The notes beneath the pieces were generated by a model. That model was given only the letters and a program-made list of their open reading frames with translations. It did not search any database and was not told where the DNA came from. A DNA stretch of 64,000 bases from NCBI GenBank assembly GCA_009773645.1, contig WSYB01000003.1:1-64000 (forward strand). The letters are read 5' to 3'. Positions 7,860-16,562 of this stretch are shown here, piece after piece. Positions within the stretch are counted from its first letter, which is position 1. Each line of letters starts with the position of its first letter. Made by a program: the position numbers and the translations under genes. The DNA is from Geobacteraceae bacterium (GTDB lineage Bacteria; Desulfobacterota; Desulfuromonadia; Geobacterales; Geobacteraceae).

Positions 7860-7936
7860 TGGTCGGGATGACTGGATTTGAACCAGCGGCCCCCTGCTCC
7901 CGAAGCAGGTGCGCTACCAGGCTGCGCTACATCCCG
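7860..7936 (-). tRNA. tRNA-Pro (anticodon CGG)
   Basis: The minus strand gives a 77-nt cloverleaf. The acceptor stem is CGGGATG / CATCCCG, the D arm GCGC...GCGC, and the anticodon stem CCTGC / GCAGG around the loop TTCGGGA (anticodon CGG). The T arm is CTGG-TTCAAAT-CCAG, and the discriminator A and CCA end are encoded. It reads Pro CCG codons. Confidence 0.95.
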
Positions 7937-8002
7937 ACTCGGTTTTTATAGCCTTTTGGGGAGATTTTGTCAACAGATTAACTGAAACAGGGAACAAAAA
8001 CA

Positions 8003-8031
8003 TTGTCATAATGACCTCGAAGTGTTAAAAA
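8003..8031 (+). promoter_or_regulatory. possible sigma-70 promoter of the menaquinone operon
   Basis: TTGTCA-N17-TAAAAA, about 40 bases before the mqnL start. The -10 matches 4 of 6 positions. This is weak evidence. Confidence 0.35.
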
Positions 8032-8071
8032 ATAATGTTTGGTTGTCGTATCGGCCAACAGGGGGAATTTC

Positions 8072-9541
8072 ATGGCCTACCGGGACCTGCATGCATTCCT
8101 GGATAAGCTGGAAGAGCTGGGCGAACTCCATCGGGTGCGGGTGGAGGTGGATCCGGTGCTGGAAATAGCCGAGATTACCGACCGGATGTGCAAGTCCCCC
8201 CATGGCGGCAAGGCGCTTTTGTTTGAGCGGGTGACCGGGAGCGCATTCCCGGTAGTCACCAACATTTTCGGCTCCTATCGGCGCATCTGCGCAGCCTTGG
8301 AGATTGGGGAACTGGAGGCTCTCGCCCGGCGCATGGAGGAGCTGTTCAGGCAAGTCCCGAGCACTTCTCCGCGGGACAAGATTGCGGCCCTTCCTCAATG
8401 GGGGGAATTCTCCCGCTTTTTGCCGAAGCGTGTGACATATGGGGTGTGCAGGGAAATAATCGACCATGATCCCGATCTCGGTGCATATCCCGTCCTTACG
8501 AACTGGCCGGGAGACGGCCGGCCTGTCCACTCCGGGCGCTTTATCACTCTGCCGCTGGTATTTACCCGTGACCCGGAAACGGGAGCATTCAACTGCGGCA
8601 TGTACCGTGTTGCGGTTTTTGACGGAAGGACGGTAGGTCTCCATTGGAGCGCGAAGAGCGGAGGAGCCGGCCACTACGAGAAATACCGGGCACGTGGAGA
8701 ACGGATGCCGCTCGCCATTGCCGTGGGAGGTGACCCGGCGGTGATATACGCCGCTTCCGTGCCGTTTCCGGCGCCGATTGACGAGATGCAGATGGCCGGC
8801 TTTCTTCGACAGAGTCCGGTGGAGGTGGTGCAGTGCCTGAACAGCGAATTATGGGTCCCTGCCAATGCGGAGATGGTGTTGGAAGGATACCTTGAACCCG
8901 GGGAGATGCGCAGGGAAGGGGCGTTCGGCAACCACACCGGCTTTTACGGGATGCATGAGGATGTGCCGGTCATGCATATAACATGTATCACCCGCAGGAG
9001 AGAGATGGTTTATCCGGCGACCGTTGTCGGTCCTCCTCCCATGGAGGACTGTTACATGGCCAAGGCCAATGAGCGGCTCTTATTGCCGTTCATAAGGCTT
9101 GAGCTCCCTGAAGTTGTCGACATCAATCTTCCTTTGGAGGGGATCTTTCACGGCTGCGCCGTTGTTGCCATCAAAAAGGAGGGTCCCGGGCATGCCCGAA
9201 AGGTCATGGATGCCTTGTGGGGCAAGGGTTGGCTGGCCGCCTCACGTCTCCTGGTGATTGTCGATGCGGATGTGGATATCCATGACCTCCCCGTCACTTC
9301 CTGGCGGGTTATCAATGGTGTTGAGTGGCGGCGGGACTTGATAGTCGGAGAATCTCCATTCGATAAGGCTTTCGCAGCCCAAGGCAGTCGATACTCCGGC
9401 GGCAGGCTCGGGATAGACGCCACCCGCAAGATGCCGGGCGAGGGATTTACGGGAGAATGGCCGGAGGAGGTCAGCATGGCAGACTCTATCAAACAGTTGG
9501 TGGATAGGAGATGGCGTGAGTACGGGTTGAGTGAGGAGTGA
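8072..9541 (+). CDS. mqnL: UbiD-family decarboxylase of menaquinone synthesis
   Basis: A 489-residue UbiD-family enzyme, which uses prenylated FMN to decarboxylate an aromatic acid. Visible family motifs include the active-site region around MYRVAVFDGRTVGLHWS, the EGYLEPGEMRREGAFGNHTG block (E...E/R network) and a conserved C-terminal segment. The start at 8072 follows GGGGGAATTTC. It is followed by a UbiA-like prenyltransferase, a UbiX-like flavin prenyltransferase and the two futalosine radical-SAM genes, so it is the decarboxylase acting on prenylated dihydroxynaphthoate rather than a ubiquinone enzyme. Its last codons lie within a heptameric repeat. Confidence 0.88.
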   Translation: MAYRDLHAFLDKLEELGELHRVRVEVDPVLEIAEITDRMCKSPHGGKALLFERVTGSAFPVVTNIFGSYRRICAALEIGELEALARRMEELFRQVPSTSPRDKIAALPQWGEFSRFLPKRVTYGVCREIIDHDPDLGAYPVLTNWPGDGRPVHSGRFITLPLVFTRDPETGAFNCGMYRVAVFDGRTVGLHWSAKSGGAGHYEKYRARGERMPLAIAVGGDPAVIYAASVPFPAPIDEMQMAGFLRQSPVEVVQCLNSELWVPANAEMVLEGYLEPGEMRREGAFGNHTGFYGMHEDVPVMHITCITRRREMVYPATVVGPPPMEDCYMAKANERLLLPFIRLELPEVVDINLPLEGIFHGCAVVAIKKEGPGHARKVMDALWGKGWLAASRLLVIVDADVDIHDLPVTSWRVINGVEWRRDLIVGESPFDKAFAAQGSRYSGGRLGIDATRKMPGEGFTGEWPEEVSMADSIKQLVDRRWREYGLSEE

Positions 9542-9572
9542 GGAGTGAGGAGTGAGGAGTGAGGAGTGAGGA
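9531..9572. repeat. perfect heptameric tandem repeat at the mqnL/mqnP junction (site B)
   Basis: Six exact copies of GTGAGGA. The mqnL stop codon lies in copy 2, and copy 5 supplies the GTG start of mqnP. Each unit contains both a Shine-Dalgarno-like GAGGA and a GTG. Confidence 0.95.
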
Positions 9573-10485
9573 GAAGCCGCCCTGCGTGGACGGAGAAAAA
9601 CTGCGGATACCGGGGAAGAGTCTGATCGGGCGGGTGCGCACCTTCCTGGAGATGATCAAGTTCGCCCACACCGTATTTGCGCTCCCCTTTGCCTTTACCG
9701 GGGCGGTGCTGGCCGCCCGAGGGCTTCCCACGCTGTACCAGACCTTCTGGATACTGATGGCCATGGTTGGGGCGCGCACTGCGGCCATGGGGTTGAACCG
9801 TCTCATCGACGCCGAGATCGACGCGCAAAACCCGAGAACCAGCAACCGGGCGATTCCTGCCGGGCTCCTCAGCAAAGGGATGGTAACGGTGTTTATCGCT
9901 CTTTCCATTGCCCTGATGCTTTATGCCGCATTCAAGCTGAATCCGCTCTGTTTGTATCTGTCGCCGCTGGCCCTCTTTTTTCTGGTGCTGTACTCCTACT
10001 GCAAGCGCTTTACTGCGCTGGCCCATGTGGTGCTGGGGATCTGCCTCGCGGGCGCTCCTCTCGGCGCGTGGATAGCCATAAAGGGGGAAGTGGAACTCCC
10101 GGCGGTGCTCCTGGGGGTTGCAGTGCTGCTATGGGTGGCAGGGTTTGACATACTCTATGCGCTGCAAGACCTGGATTTTGACAGGGCCCGCGGGCTGCAC
10201 TCAATACCGGTCCGGCTTGGCATTCGGGGTTCTCTCCGGGCGGCGCGCCTCTTTCACCTGGTGATGCTCGGCATTTTAATTGCTCTCTGTCCGCTTTTGA
10301 GCCTGGGTACGTTATTTATCGCCGGACTTATTGTTACGGCCGCCCTCCTCGTGTACGAGCACTGGCTGTTGCGGCGCGGCGACCTCAGTAAACTGGACGC
10401 CGCCTTTTTCAACATGAACGGTTATATCAGTGTGACGATCTTCCTTTTTACCCTGGCCGACATCCTGAGCCGGCAAGCAGGCTGA
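9559..10485 (+). CDS. mqnP: UbiA-family prenyltransferase of menaquinone synthesis
   Basis: A 308-residue polytopic membrane protein with about eight hydrophobic helices and both Asp-rich prenyl-diphosphate motifs of the UbiA family: NRLIDAEIDAQNPRT (first, Mg2+-binding) and DLDFDRARGLHSIP (second). It attaches the polyprenyl tail to dihydroxynaphthoate in the futalosine route. The start is a GTG inside the tandem repeat. Earlier in-frame GTG codons run into a stop, so 9559 is the most upstream usable one. The N-terminal 20 residues are repeat-derived and probably non-essential; a start further in is possible. Confidence 0.88.
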   Translation: MRSEEKPPCVDGEKLRIPGKSLIGRVRTFLEMIKFAHTVFALPFAFTGAVLAARGLPTLYQTFWILMAMVGARTAAMGLNRLIDAEIDAQNPRTSNRAIPAGLLSKGMVTVFIALSIALMLYAAFKLNPLCLYLSPLALFFLVLYSYCKRFTALAHVVLGICLAGAPLGAWIAIKGEVELPAVLLGVAVLLWVAGFDILYALQDLDFDRARGLHSIPVRLGIRGSLRAARLFHLVMLGILIALCPLLSLGTLFIAGLIVTAALLVYEHWLLRRGDLSKLDAAFFNMNGYISVTIFLFTLADILSRQAG

Positions 10486-10494
10486 GGGGGGAAT

Positions 10495-11118
10495 ATGAAA
10501 AACCGCCATATAGTGCTGGCGATAACCGGCGCATCCGGCGCAATCTATGGGCTGAAACTGGGACGGGAGCTGTTGCGTGCGGGGGTGCGCGTCACCATGT
10601 TGATCACGTCCGCCGGTTTTCTGGTGCTGAAAGAAGAGTGCGGTCATGACTGGCAGGGGAGCGAGGAAACGGTAGCTGATCATCTCTTCGAATATTTTCA
10701 GGCCAGTGACCGAAACGTGGTGTTTTATGCCGAGGAGAATCTGTTTGCGCCGATTGCCAGCGGCTCCTCTGCCCCCGATGCCATGGTGATCTGCCCCTGC
10801 AGCATGGGAACCGTATCACGCATCGCCTGCGGCAATTCCGCCAACCTGTTGGAGCGGTGTGCCGATGTCATGCTGAAAGAGCGGCGCAAGCTGGTAATGG
10901 TCCCCCGTGAGACGCCGCTCAACGAGATTCATCTGGAGAACATGCTCAAGCTCTCCCGGATGGGGGTGAGGATGGTCCCGGCCATGCCCGCCTTTTACCA
11001 CAGCCCGGCATCCGTTGACGACCTGGTGAGCTTTATGGTGGGGAAGGTCCTTGATCAGCTCGGGATACCCCATCAACTGTTCCGGCGCTGGGGAGAAGAA
11101 GCCGGGATCGGGGAATAG
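10495..11118 (+). CDS. mqnM: UbiX-family flavin prenyltransferase
   Basis: A 207-residue UbiX/Pad1-type flavoprotein. It begins with a Rossmann-like AITGASGAIYGL FMN loop and contains PCSMGTVSRIACG and the MVPRETPLNEIHLENML motif. UbiX adds a dimethylallyl group to FMN, making the prenyl-FMN cofactor that UbiD enzymes need. It lies 9 bp after mqnP and one gene after mqnL, its client. A GGGGGGAAT site precedes the ATG. Its stop codon lies inside a heptameric repeat. Confidence 0.92.
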   Translation: MKNRHIVLAITGASGAIYGLKLGRELLRAGVRVTMLITSAGFLVLKEECGHDWQGSEETVADHLFEYFQASDRNVVFYAEENLFAPIASGSSAPDAMVICPCSMGTVSRIACGNSANLLERCADVMLKERRKLVMVPRETPLNEIHLENMLKLSRMGVRMVPAMPAFYHSPASVDDLVSFMVGKVLDQLGIPHQLFRRWGEEAGIGE

Positions 11119-11195
11119 GGACCAGGGACCGGTAAAGGCGTTTACTGATCCCCGATCCCCGATCCCCGGTTCCCGATTCCCGATTCCCGATTCCC
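11104..11195. repeat. inverted pair of heptameric arrays (site C)
   Basis: The left array GGGATCG, GGGAATA, GGGACCA, GGGACCG (11104-11131) faces a right array of seven units of GATYCCC (11147-11195). The arrays are roughly reverse complements, so the mRNA between mqnM and mqnE could fold into a long hairpin. The left array includes the mqnM stop codon. Confidence 0.85.
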
Positions 11196-11208
11196 GAAGA
11201 GAGGTACG

Positions 11209-12294
11209 ATGATTTCTTTTGCTTCAATATCCGAGAAGGTGCGCAGCGGCCGGCGGATCGGCGAAGACGAGGCGCTCTTTCTTTTCGAGTTCCGCGATCT
11301 CCTTGCCATTGGCGAGCTGGCCGCGTCAGTGAATGAACGGAAGAACGGCAACCGGATCTTTTTCAACGTCAACAGGCACATCAACCACACCAATATCTGC
11401 GTGAACCGCTGTAAGTTCTGCGCCTTTTCCCGTGCCGCGGACGAGCCCGGCGCCTATACCTACGACGTGGCAGAGATCAGGAATCGTGCACTGGAGGCCT
11501 TGCACCAGGGAGCGACCGAAATACACATTGTCGGCGGTCTCCACCCGGACCTCCCCTTTGAGTTCTATCTGGAGATGCTCAGGACCGTGAGATCGGTATC
11601 TCCCGATCTGCATGTAAAGGCCTTTACCGCGGTTGAGATTGATTACCTGGCGGGAATTGCCGGGCTCTCCATCCCCGAAACCCTTCTGAAGTTGAAGGAG
11701 GCGGGGCTTGGTTCCCTGCCGGGTGGCGGGGCGGAGATATTCAATGAAAAAATCCGCCGGGAGCTATGTCCGGAGAAGATTTCCGGAGAGCGCTGGCTTG
11801 ATATCATGGCGGATGTCCACAGGGCCGGACTCAAGTCGAATGCCACCATGCTGTACGGCCATCTGGAAGGCCTTGAGGACCGGATCGATCACATGCGCCG
11901 GCTGCGCGACCTGCAGGACAAAACCGGCGGTTTCCAGGTCTTTATTCCCCTTGCATTCCAGCCGGAAAACACGCCTTTCAAGCTGGAACGACGAGCCGGG
12001 TACGGCAGCGGAGTTGACGACCTGAAAACCCTGGCCATAGCCCGCATCTACCTGGACAACTTTGCCAACATCAAGGCCTACTGGGTCATGCTGGGGGAGA
12101 AGATCGCCCAGGTAGCCCTGGCCTTTGGCGTGAACGACCTGGACGGGACCGTGGTGGAAGAGCGGATCGGCCACGATGCCGGGGCGGATTCTCCCCAGGC
12201 CATGGCACGGGAGGACATTGTAAACCTAATTCGTAAGGCGGGGCGCATCCCCGTCGAGCGGGACACGCTCTACAACGCGCTGAGGGTGTACTGA
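11209..12294 (+). CDS. mqnE: aminodeoxyfutalosine synthase (radical SAM)
   Basis: A 361-residue radical-SAM enzyme with the CVNRCKFCAF cluster motif (Cys64, Cys68, Cys71), HIVGGLHPDLPFE and GSLPGGGAEIF blocks. It joins SAM-derived adenosyl radical chemistry to 3-(1-carboxyvinyl)oxybenzoate in the first committed steps of the futalosine menaquinone pathway. NRHINHTNICVNRC and the IPLAFQPENT ending separate it from MqnC. GAGAGGTACG precedes the ATG. The mqnC paralogue follows 29 bp downstream. Confidence 0.92.
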   Translation: MISFASISEKVRSGRRIGEDEALFLFEFRDLLAIGELAASVNERKNGNRIFFNVNRHINHTNICVNRCKFCAFSRAADEPGAYTYDVAEIRNRALEALHQGATEIHIVGGLHPDLPFEFYLEMLRTVRSVSPDLHVKAFTAVEIDYLAGIAGLSIPETLLKLKEAGLGSLPGGGAEIFNEKIRRELCPEKISGERWLDIMADVHRAGLKSNATMLYGHLEGLEDRIDHMRRLRDLQDKTGGFQVFIPLAFQPENTPFKLERRAGYGSGVDDLKTLAIARIYLDNFANIKAYWVMLGEKIAQVALAFGVNDLDGTVVEERIGHDAGADSPQAMAREDIVNLIRKAGRIPVERDTLYNALRVY

Positions 12295-12323
12295 ACGGCA
12301 AAAGCTTTTATGGTTAAGGAATA

Positions 12324-13388
12324 ATGCTGAAATCAATAACATCGAAAATTGACAATGGTGAAACTATCGACCGCGCCGAGGCCCTCTGGCTGTTGACGAA
12401 GGCTGATCTGCTCGCTGTCGGCAGGCTCGCCGACGGCATCCGCAAAAGGCTCCATCCGGACAACCTGGTCACCTTCGTCGTGGACAGAAACGTCAACTAC
12501 ACCAATATCTGTGAGTCAAAATGTAAGTTCTGCGCCTTTTACCGCGATGAAAAGGATCCGGGGGCCTATCTTCTGGGGGAAGAAGAGATATTCGTCAAGA
12601 TTGCCGAACTGGTGGAAAAGGGGGGGACGCAGCTCCTCATGCAGGGGGGGCTTCATTCCGGGCTCGGGATCGGGTTTTTTGAAAACCTTTTCCGCGGCAT
12701 CAAAGAGCGCTTTCCGCAGGTGCAGAACCACTCCCTCTCCCCCGCTGAAATAACCCACATTGCAGGCATCTCAAAGCTTACTATCCGGGAGACCCTGACG
12801 AGACTTAAGGATGCGGGGCTGGACTCCGTCCCCGGCGGGGGAGCTGAAATTCTGGTGGACCGGGTCCGGCAGGATATCTCGCCGAAAAAGATCGGCTGGG
12901 AGGGGTGGGCTGCGGTGATGCGCGAGGCGGCCGCGCTTTCCATGCCGACCACGGCGACCATGATGTTCGGGAGTCGCGAGCGGCCGGAAGACGTGGTGGA
13001 GCATCTGTTCAGGGTCCGCTCGCTTCAGGCGGAAGGCGGGAGTTTCACCGCCTTTATCCCCTGGACCTACCAGCCGGGAAATACCGAACTGGGAGGGAAA
13101 ACGGCGACCGGTGTGGAATACCTCAAGGTGTTGGCTCTTTCACGGATTGTTTTGGACAATGTTCCCAATATCCAGGCGAGCTGGGTGACTCAGGGGGCCA
13201 AGATGTCGCAGGTGGCTCTCTTCTTCGGTGCCAATGATCTGGGAGGGACCATGCTGGAAGAGAACGTGGTGGCTGCCGCCGGCTGTATCTTCCGCATGAC
13301 ACAGGAGGAGATGGTGGACATTATAAAGGGGGCGGGGTTTAGCGCCGCCCAGCGCACAACTCTCTACCGGGTGGTGCGTGGATTCTGA
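12324..13388 (+). CDS. mqnC: cyclic dehypoxanthinyl futalosine synthase (radical SAM)
   Basis: A 354-residue radical-SAM enzyme with CESKCKFCAF (Cys63, Cys67, Cys70). MQGGLHSGLG, GLDSVPGGGAEILVDRVR and FIPWTYQPGNT are MqnC-type blocks. It cyclises dehypoxanthine futalosine to the bicyclic naphthoate precursor. It is co-oriented with mqnE and clearly an ancient paralogue of it. mqnA, mqnB and mqnD are not in this window. Confidence 0.92.
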   Translation: MLKSITSKIDNGETIDRAEALWLLTKADLLAVGRLADGIRKRLHPDNLVTFVVDRNVNYTNICESKCKFCAFYRDEKDPGAYLLGEEEIFVKIAELVEKGGTQLLMQGGLHSGLGIGFFENLFRGIKERFPQVQNHSLSPAEITHIAGISKLTIRETLTRLKDAGLDSVPGGGAEILVDRVRQDISPKKIGWEGWAAVMREAAALSMPTTATMMFGSRERPEDVVEHLFRVRSLQAEGGSFTAFIPWTYQPGNTELGGKTATGVEYLKVLALSRIVLDNVPNIQASWVTQGAKMSQVALFFGANDLGGTMLEENVVAAAGCIFRMTQEEMVDIIKGAGFSAAQRTTLYRVVRGF

Positions 13389-13406
13389 AGGGATGGGCTG
13401 TGTATC

Positions 13407-14552
13407 GTGACTAATAAACGGAAAATGCAACCTGAAATTGTGGCATCGGTGGAAGCCTTAAGTCGCCTGGTTAAGCGTCTTGGCCGTGAGCCGCTGCTTG
13501 CCTGTGATCTGGAGGCTGATTCCCTCCACCACTATCAGGAAAGGGTCTGCCTGATACAGATCTCGACCCCTGCTGAATCGACCCTGATCGATCCGCTGGC
13601 ATTTTCGGATCTCTCCCCGCTTGCCCCGATAATGGCCGACCCTGCCATCCGCAAGGTCTTTCACGGCGCCGACTATGACATCCGTTCACTCTACCGCGAT
13701 TTCGGCATCGAAGTGCATAATCTTTTCGACACCATGGTCGCCTGCCAGCTCCTCGGTGAAAGAGAGACGGGGCTTGCAGCGGTGCTGAAAAAGCGCTTTG
13801 GGGTAGAGCTGGACAAGCGATACCAGAAGGCGGACTGGAGTAAAAGACCGCTTGCAGAGGGGATGATAGAGTATGCGGTCAAGGATACTTCGCTCCTGAT
13901 CGAGCTTTATCGTCAACTGGAAAAGGAGTTGCGGGAAAAGGGAAGGTTGTCGTGGCTGGAGGAGGAGTCCGAGCTCTTATCGAGGGTCAGGCCCGGCTTC
14001 CGCGACGGCGAGCCGTTATTCCTGCGCTTCAAGGGAGCTGCCAGGATGGAGCCGAGGACCCTTGCGGTGCTGGAGGAATTACTTCATTTCAGGGATGAGA
14101 AGGCGCGGCTGCGTGATGTCCCCCCTTTCAAGATCCTGGGAAGTGATACACTGCGCGAACTGGTGGAAAAGCAGCCCCGCAAAGCGGGTGACCTGTCAGG
14201 TATCACCGGACTTTCCCCAAAGCTGATCGAACGCTATGGCCGGGGTATTCTTGATGCCGTGGCCAGGGGGGTAGCGCTTTCGCCGGACCAGCTTCCGCAA
14301 TATCCCCGCTTGCAGCGTCCCAAAAGGGATCGGCAGCAGGAAGAGCGGTTAAAGAGGCTGAAACAGTGGCGTGAGACGAGGGCAGGGGAGTTGGGGATTG
14401 ATGCGGGGATATTGGCGAACAACACCCTGCTGGAAGCCTTGTCAGAAGCGGCTCCTGCTTCTGAGGATGGGCTGAAAGCCGTTCCAATCATGAAACAATG
14501 GCAGAGACAATTATTCGGTGCCGAGTTGACGGAACTCATGAAGCGGACGTAG
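13407..14552 (+). CDS. rnd: ribonuclease D
   Basis: A 381-residue DEDD exonuclease that trims the 3' ends of tRNA precursors. Exo I is LLACDLEADSLHHY (Asp and Glu ligands), Exo II sits in VFHGADYDIRSL, and Exo III is IEYAVKDTSLLIELY. A C-terminal HRDC domain (about 210-290) follows. A GTG start at 13407 is used here; an in-frame ATG lies at 13425. It begins 18 bp after mqnC and may be the last gene of that operon. It ends 8 bp from the convergent zinc-ribbon gene, with no clear terminator. Confidence 0.9.
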   Translation: MTNKRKMQPEIVASVEALSRLVKRLGREPLLACDLEADSLHHYQERVCLIQISTPAESTLIDPLAFSDLSPLAPIMADPAIRKVFHGADYDIRSLYRDFGIEVHNLFDTMVACQLLGERETGLAAVLKKRFGVELDKRYQKADWSKRPLAEGMIEYAVKDTSLLIELYRQLEKELREKGRLSWLEEESELLSRVRPGFRDGEPLFLRFKGAARMEPRTLAVLEELLHFRDEKARLRDVPPFKILGSDTLRELVEKQPRKAGDLSGITGLSPKLIERYGRGILDAVARGVALSPDQLPQYPRLQRPKRDRQQEERLKRLKQWRETRAGELGIDAGILANNTLLEALSEAAPASEDGLKAVPIMKQWQRQLFGAELTELMKRT

Positions 14553-14560
14553 AGAGCCTT

Positions 14561-15709
14561 TTATTGCGCCAGTTTCTCCTTTTCCATAGTGTCAACATCT
14601 CCGAACAGCGAGTCGAATTCATCTTTTGAAAGTCCCAGTGAATCGATGGCGGGCCCTTTGGCGGGGTTCGCGGGGGGGACTTCTTCTTCCAGGAAAAATT
14701 GCTCAAAGTCAAAATCTTCAACGGATGCAGCAGATTCGGTACTTTCCTCGACCAACAGCTCCTCCTGGGACGCACCCTCTTCAAATACCTGTAACTCACC
14801 AACAGCGAATTCATCTGTGGTTGCAGCCGCAACTGGCTCCAATCGGGTTCCTGTCGAGGGGGCGGATTCCAGAAAATCAGCAAAACTAACTTCCTCAACG
14901 GGGGTCCCGGTATCTGTAGACTCTATTTCCTCAGGGGTTGCGAATTCCGGCTCTTCCAGCCGGCTGCCCGTGACGGGTCCGGATTCCAGAAGCCCGGCGA
15001 GACTTTCCTCTGCGAAGGGGTTCCCGGCATCAGCGGACTCAAGCTCCCCAAAGATTGCATCCCCCGGCTCGTCCACCTGGCTGCCTGCGGCAGGTCCGGA
15101 TTCCAGAAGATCGGCAAGGCTCTTTTCTTCAAAGAGTTTCCCTGCATCAGCAGACACAAGTTCCTCAAAGATTGCAGTCGGCGGCTCCTCCACCTGGCTG
15201 CCTGCGGTGGGTCCGGATTCCAGAAGGTCGGCGAGAGTGTCGTCTGAGAGCGGATTTTCAGCATCGCCTGTTGCGGGCGTTTGGTCCTCATTTTCCCCGA
15301 TGATTTCCTCAAAGGAAAATTCACCGAATGATGCATTTGCCCCTTTTTGCGGCTCTTCAGCCGCCGCCGGAGATTGTTCCAGGTCAAAGCGGAACATCTC
15401 CGCCTCGCATTTTCCCACTGAGAGATCGGTGGCAGGATCGGAGAGGGGCTCGTCGAGCTTGGCGGCTACCGTTTCGGCAGGGGTATCCCACGTGAAGATA
15501 TCCTCTGTATTCGGTGCCGATGGGTTTTTCATGACGGATTCGGAAAAACCTGTCGTTTCGGGAGGAGCAGTATCCGGGGAAGGCCGTCTGAAGGGGAGGA
15601 TTACGGCGCGTATGCCGTGTGACTCCTTGAAGGGGACGAGGTCGTTACTGCATTTTTTGCAGCTGTCGAGGAATTCAAAACTGTTGTATCCGCACTTGGG
15701 GCATTTCAT
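14561..15709 (-). CDS. zinc-ribbon protein with long acidic 39-residue repeats
   Basis: A 382-residue protein. The N-terminus is a zinc ribbon (MKCPKCGYNSFEF...CKKC, four Cys at 3, 6, 17, 20). The rest is acidic, rich in Glu, Ser, Ala and Pro, and largely disordered in appearance. Residues 159-275 are three tandem 39-residue repeats starting LADLLESGP or similar, with a partial fourth copy to about 312. No enzyme motif is seen. The function is unknown. A scaffold that binds through repeated LAxLLESGP motifs is possible. AAGGAGTC precedes the ATG. Confidence 0.75.
   Translation of the reverse strand: MKCPKCGYNSFEFLDSCKKCSNDLVPFKESHGIRAVILPFRRPSPDTAPPETTGFSESVMKNPSAPNTEDIFTWDTPAETVAAKLDEPLSDPATDLSVGKCEAEMFRFDLEQSPAAAEEPQKGANASFGEFSFEEIIGENEDQTPATGDAENPLSDDTLADLLESGPTAGSQVEEPPTAIFEELVSADAGKLFEEKSLADLLESGPAAGSQVDEPGDAIFGELESADAGNPFAEESLAGLLESGPVTGSRLEEPEFATPEEIESTDTGTPVEEVSFADFLESAPSTGTRLEPVAAATTDEFAVGELQVFEEGASQEELLVEESTESAASVEDFDFEQFFLEEEVPPANPAKGPAIDSLGLSKDEFDSLFGDVDTMEKEKLAQ
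14885..15235. repeat. three 117-bp tandem repeats inside the zinc-ribbon gene
   Basis: The coding repeat (39 codons) is visible at DNA level, for example GATTCCAGAAGATCGGCAAG around 15102 and its near-identical copy 117 bp away. Copy number could vary in frame by recombination. Confidence 0.8.
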
Positions 15710-15819
15710 AGGACCGACTCCTTTTTGTGACGTTGTTTAAGGTTATCGGCTGTTGTGCTGAAAACTTTACCCCGGAATTTTTGGGACGCATCCGATGAGT
15801 TCCTTCCCTTGACGTGCCC

Positions 15820-16560
15820 TCATCCGATATCCCCCCAGTAAAACTGCAGAATTGCCAGGATGACGAGGCTGGCGGTTTCCGTTCTGACTATCCGTTTTCC
15901 TAAGGATATGGGGCAGAAGCCGTTTTCCCTGGCGGCCTCCGCCTCTTCCGAAGAAAGCCCCCCTTCGGGGCCGACGATCACGGCGATGCTTTCCGGATGA
16001 GGAATGGAGGCCAGGGCTTCCTTAAGCCGGTTGGTCCGTTCTTCTTCCCACAACAGGAGCTTGACGGGATTGCGCGCCTGACACAGCACCGCTGCGAGGT
16101 CCCCGGCCAGGGAAACCCGCGGGATTGAAGTCCGCTGTGACTGTCGTGCCGCCTCTTGCGCTATGCGTTGCCAGCGGGCAACCCGTTCTTCCGCCTGCTC
16201 CCCGCGGACCCTGGTAACGGAACGGGCTGCCAAGAAGGGAACGATCTCCGCTACCCCCAGTTCCGTGGACTTCTGGACAATCAGGTCCATTTTGTCCCCC
16301 TTTGGCAGCCCCTGGTAAAGGGTGATCCGGGGGCCGGATTCGGCTGCCTGCGCAGGGCGGGTCTCTCCAAGGGCGATAATCAAGCTTTCCCGGTCAATCC
16401 GTTGGATAACGCCTTCTGCCTCTTGCCCTTCTCCGTTGGCGAGAAGGAGACGGGCGCCTGCTTTGAGACGCAACACCTTTACCATGTGCCGAAACGTGTC
16501 TCCGGTTATCGTTACGGCATTGCCGGTAAAGGTATGTGAGGGGATGAAAAAGCGCCGCAA
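15820..16560 (-). CDS. rsmE: 16S rRNA m3U1498 methyltransferase
   Basis: About 246 residues of the SPOUT-class RsmE family, which methylates U1498 of 16S rRNA using SAM. Family marks are the N-terminal RRFFIP, LYQGLPKGDKMDLIVQKSTELG, and the knot region VIVGPEGGLSSEE...LGKRIVRTETA. A TTG start at 16560 gives the family-typical beginning MRRFFIP and has GGGAG upstream. A GTG at 16596 would add 12 residues and overlap prmA. It lies directly after prmA, as is common. Confidence 0.9.
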   Translation of the reverse strand: MRRFFIPSHTFTGNAVTITGDTFRHMVKVLRLKAGARLLLANGEGQEAEGVIQRIDRESLIIALGETRPAQAAESGPRITLYQGLPKGDKMDLIVQKSTELGVAEIVPFLAARSVTRVRGEQAEERVARWQRIAQEAARQSQRTSIPRVSLAGDLAAVLCQARNPVKLLLWEEERTNRLKEALASIPHPESIAVIVGPEGGLSSEEAEAARENGFCPISLGKRIVRTETASLVILAILQFYWGDIG

Positions 16561-16562
16561 TC

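Noticed and set aside
9531-9572. Tandem repeats considered as a CRISPR array
   Set aside because: The unit is 7 bp with no spacers; no cas genes are present in the window.
8072-11118. UbiD, UbiA and UbiX homologues as ubiquinone genes
   Set aside because: They are followed by mqnE and mqnC, so they serve the futalosine menaquinone route; no other ubiquinone gene is present.
14589-15740. A Ser-rich 383-codon plus-strand frame opposite the zinc-ribbon gene
   Set aside because: The repeated acidic codons of the real gene read as Ser/Pro on the other strand. The minus frame has the zinc ribbon and a ribosome site.
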